Shown here: in pieces, positions 10,213-11,267 of the stretch
Numbering within the stretch: position 1 is the stretch's first letter
Layout: each line of letters starts with the position of its first letter
Source of the DNA: Pseudomonadota bacterium
GTDB lineage: Bacteria; Pseudomonadota; Gammaproteobacteria; UBA5335
DNA length: 11,267 bases
Direction: 5' to 3'
NCBI GenBank assembly: GCA_002862965.1
Contig: PKCW01000229.1
Span: forward strand, 1-11,267
Position numbers and translations under genes: made by a program
Notes under the pieces: model-generated
What the model was told of the DNA's origin: nothing
Databases searched by the model: none
Seen by the model: only the letters and a program-made list of their open reading frames with translations

Positions 10213-10684
10213 GGACACTCACCATGCTCGCATCGGCATGCGCATCGCCGAAACCGCCCGGCGCTGGCGCCAGTTGCTCGACGACCGGCTGCGCGACACC
10301 GGCCTTAGCCAGGCGCGGTGGCTGGCACTGCTCCATCTGCATCGTCTGGGAAACGGGGTTTCGCAGACCGCGCTGGCGCAATCGATCGGGATCGAAGGAG
10401 CCAGTCTGGTGCGGATTCTCGATGATCTGGAGTCGCGCGGCCTGGTCGAACGCCACGTCGATCCGGAAGATCGGCGCGCCAAGCGGCTGATTCTCACTCC
10501 CGACGGCGCCGTGGCGATGCAGGAGGTCGACGCCATTGCCGACGCGTTGCGCACCGAACTGCTCGATGGAATCGACGACAGCGTTCTGGATCACCTGCTG
10601 TCTGCCCTGGATCGCGTTTTGCGTAATGCAGCCCACGCCGCTGCCGGACACCGCTCTTCCGCCCCGCAGGATCGTGCGCCATGA
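10211..10684 (+). CDS. SlyA/MarR-family transcriptional regulator
   Basis: MarR-family dimers bind palindromic operators through winged helix-turn-helix domains and release DNA on binding small aromatic or hydrophobic ligands. The 157-residue protein follows SlyA closely: WRQLLDDRLRDTGLSQARW (19-37), then LAQSIGIEGASLVRILDDLE (about 56-75) as the recognition region, and the wing RHVDPEDRRAKRLILTPDG (82-100). C-terminal helices form the dimer arm. The ATG at 10211 has no clear ribosome-binding site; the ATG at 10238 is an alternative (148 residues), but it would cut the first helix shared with SlyA. The gene is followed by an ATGA overlap with an efflux adaptor, as E. coli slyA is located near the ydhIJK export genes. 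Its operator lies immediately upstream. Confidence 0.9.
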   Translation: MDTHHARIGMRIAETARRWRQLLDDRLRDTGLSQARWLALLHLHRLGNGVSQTALAQSIGIEGASLVRILDDLESRGLVERHVDPEDRRAKRLILTPDGAVAMQEVDAIADALRTELLDGIDDSVLDHLLSALDRVLRNAAHAAAGHRSSAPQDRAP

Positions 10685-11267
10685 TGAACCCGCTCGCATC
10701 ACCCCCTCGACGCCGGCTCGCGCAGTTGACGATCATCGTTCTCGTCCTGTGCCTTTCGGTGGCCGTCGCCCTCTGGCTGCACCGGCAATTCACGGTGGTT
10801 CAGTCCAATGACGCCCGTGTCGCCGCCGACATGATCACGGTGAGCAGCGAACTGCCCGGACGCATCACGCAATTGGACCTCACGCCCGGTCAACATGTCG
10901 CTGCGGGCGACCTGCTGGTCCAGTTCGATGACGGCGAAAGCAAGGCAGCCGTGGCGGAGAGCCGCGCCGCGCTGACCCGACTCGAGGCCAGCCGAGAAAC
11001 CCTGATGGCCCGCATCAACCAGCAGCGCAGCGCCGTCGAGGCCGATACGGAGGCGGCGCGATCCCGGCTCGAGAGCGCTCGCGCCAGCCTTGCGGCAGTG
11101 CAGGCGCGCGAGGAATTGGCCCGACACAACGCCGAGCGGGCCGACGCGCTCGTCGCCGATCACGTCATCAGCGTGCAGAGCTGGGATCAGACGGTGCATG
11201 AACGCGCGGCGACAGAACAGGCGGTCCGGGAGGCCGGCGCCCAGCTCAAGGTGGCACAGGCCGGTGT
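10681..11267 (+). CDS. HlyD/EmrA-type membrane fusion protein, 3' end beyond the window
   Basis: Periplasmic adaptors of this family link an inner-membrane transporter (MFS or FUSC type) to an outer-membrane channel in tripartite efflux. The first ATG, at 10681, overlaps the regulator's stop by ATGA; a second ATG follows at 10684. The first 195 residues are present. A basic N-terminus precedes one membrane anchor (about 16-34). A biotinyl/lipoyl-like domain follows, with VSSELPGRITQLDLTPGQHV (54-73) and DLLVQFDD. A long Ala/Arg/Glu-rich coiled-coil hairpin runs from about 88 onward, rich in RxxLxxA repeats. EmrA, AaeA and YdhJ are possible relatives; the transporter gene that should follow lies outside the window, so the substrate is unknown. 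Confidence 0.88.
   Translation, partial: MMNPLASPPRRRLAQLTIIVLVLCLSVAVALWLHRQFTVVQSNDARVAADMITVSSELPGRITQLDLTPGQHVAAGDLLVQFDDGESKAAVAESRAALTRLEASRETLMARINQQRSAVEADTEAARSRLESARASLAAVQAREELARHNAERADALVADHVISVQSWDQTVHERAATEQAVREAGAQLKVAQAG

Noticed and set aside
10049..10702. 217-codon minus-strand frame over the slyA-like gene
   Set aside because: It is the mirror of the regulator's coding sequence plus part of the intergenic region; the plus-strand product matches SlyA throughout.
10699..11199. 166-codon minus-strand frame over the efflux adaptor
   Set aside because: The plus-strand frame from 10681 has a membrane anchor, lipoyl-like domain and coiled coil, and is coupled to the regulator. 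The antisense frame has none of these.

Overview
The window comes from a GC-rich proteobacterium, most likely a gammaproteobacterium. The run leuS-lptE-holA-proA-nadD-rsfS-rlmH-maf, on one strand with almost no spacing, is a gammaproteobacterial arrangement. LptE and an L,D-transpeptidase indicate a Gram-negative envelope. No rRNA, tRNA or CRISPR array was seen, and the genus cannot be named from this sequence.

Layout. (1) Positions 1-165 look like the end of an inserted element that interrupts maf after about 60 codons; they carry a degenerate 36-bp tandem repeat. (2) Positions 166-7272, minus strand, form a housekeeping operon read right to left: leuS, lptE, holA, proA, nadD, rsfS, rlmH and the broken maf. 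Genes overlap by 4 to 26 bases or are separated by 6 to 39 bases. A sigma70-like promoter lies just upstream of leuS. The operon joins translation (leuS), outer-membrane LPS assembly (lptE), DNA replication (holA), proline synthesis (proA), NAD synthesis (nadD) and ribosome silencing/maturation (rsfS, rlmH). (3) Positions 7273-7494 are a divergent intergenic region with a small perfect palindrome. (4) Positions 7495-8520, plus strand, encode a secreted LysM + YkuD L,D-transpeptidase. (5) Positions 8521-8649 are a convergent gap holding three GC-rich hairpins, one with a perfect 12-bp stem. (6) Positions 8650-9876, minus strand, encode an AlkB-like membrane di-iron monooxygenase. All nine expected histidines are present, but the third histidine region is unusual. 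(7) Positions 9877-10210 are an AT-richer regulatory region. (8) Positions 10211-11267, plus strand, hold a SlyA/MarR-family regulator overlapping, by ATGA, a HlyD/EmrA-type membrane fusion protein that runs off the window.

The most interesting part is the right third. A divergent AlkB-family hydroxylase faces a SlyA-like regulator and an efflux adaptor. A near-perfect SlyA-type operator lies directly in front of the regulator, inside its candidate promoter. This suggests, as inference, a unit that senses, oxidises and/or exports a hydrophobic compound. I found no strong evidence for a wholly new defence or mobile system.
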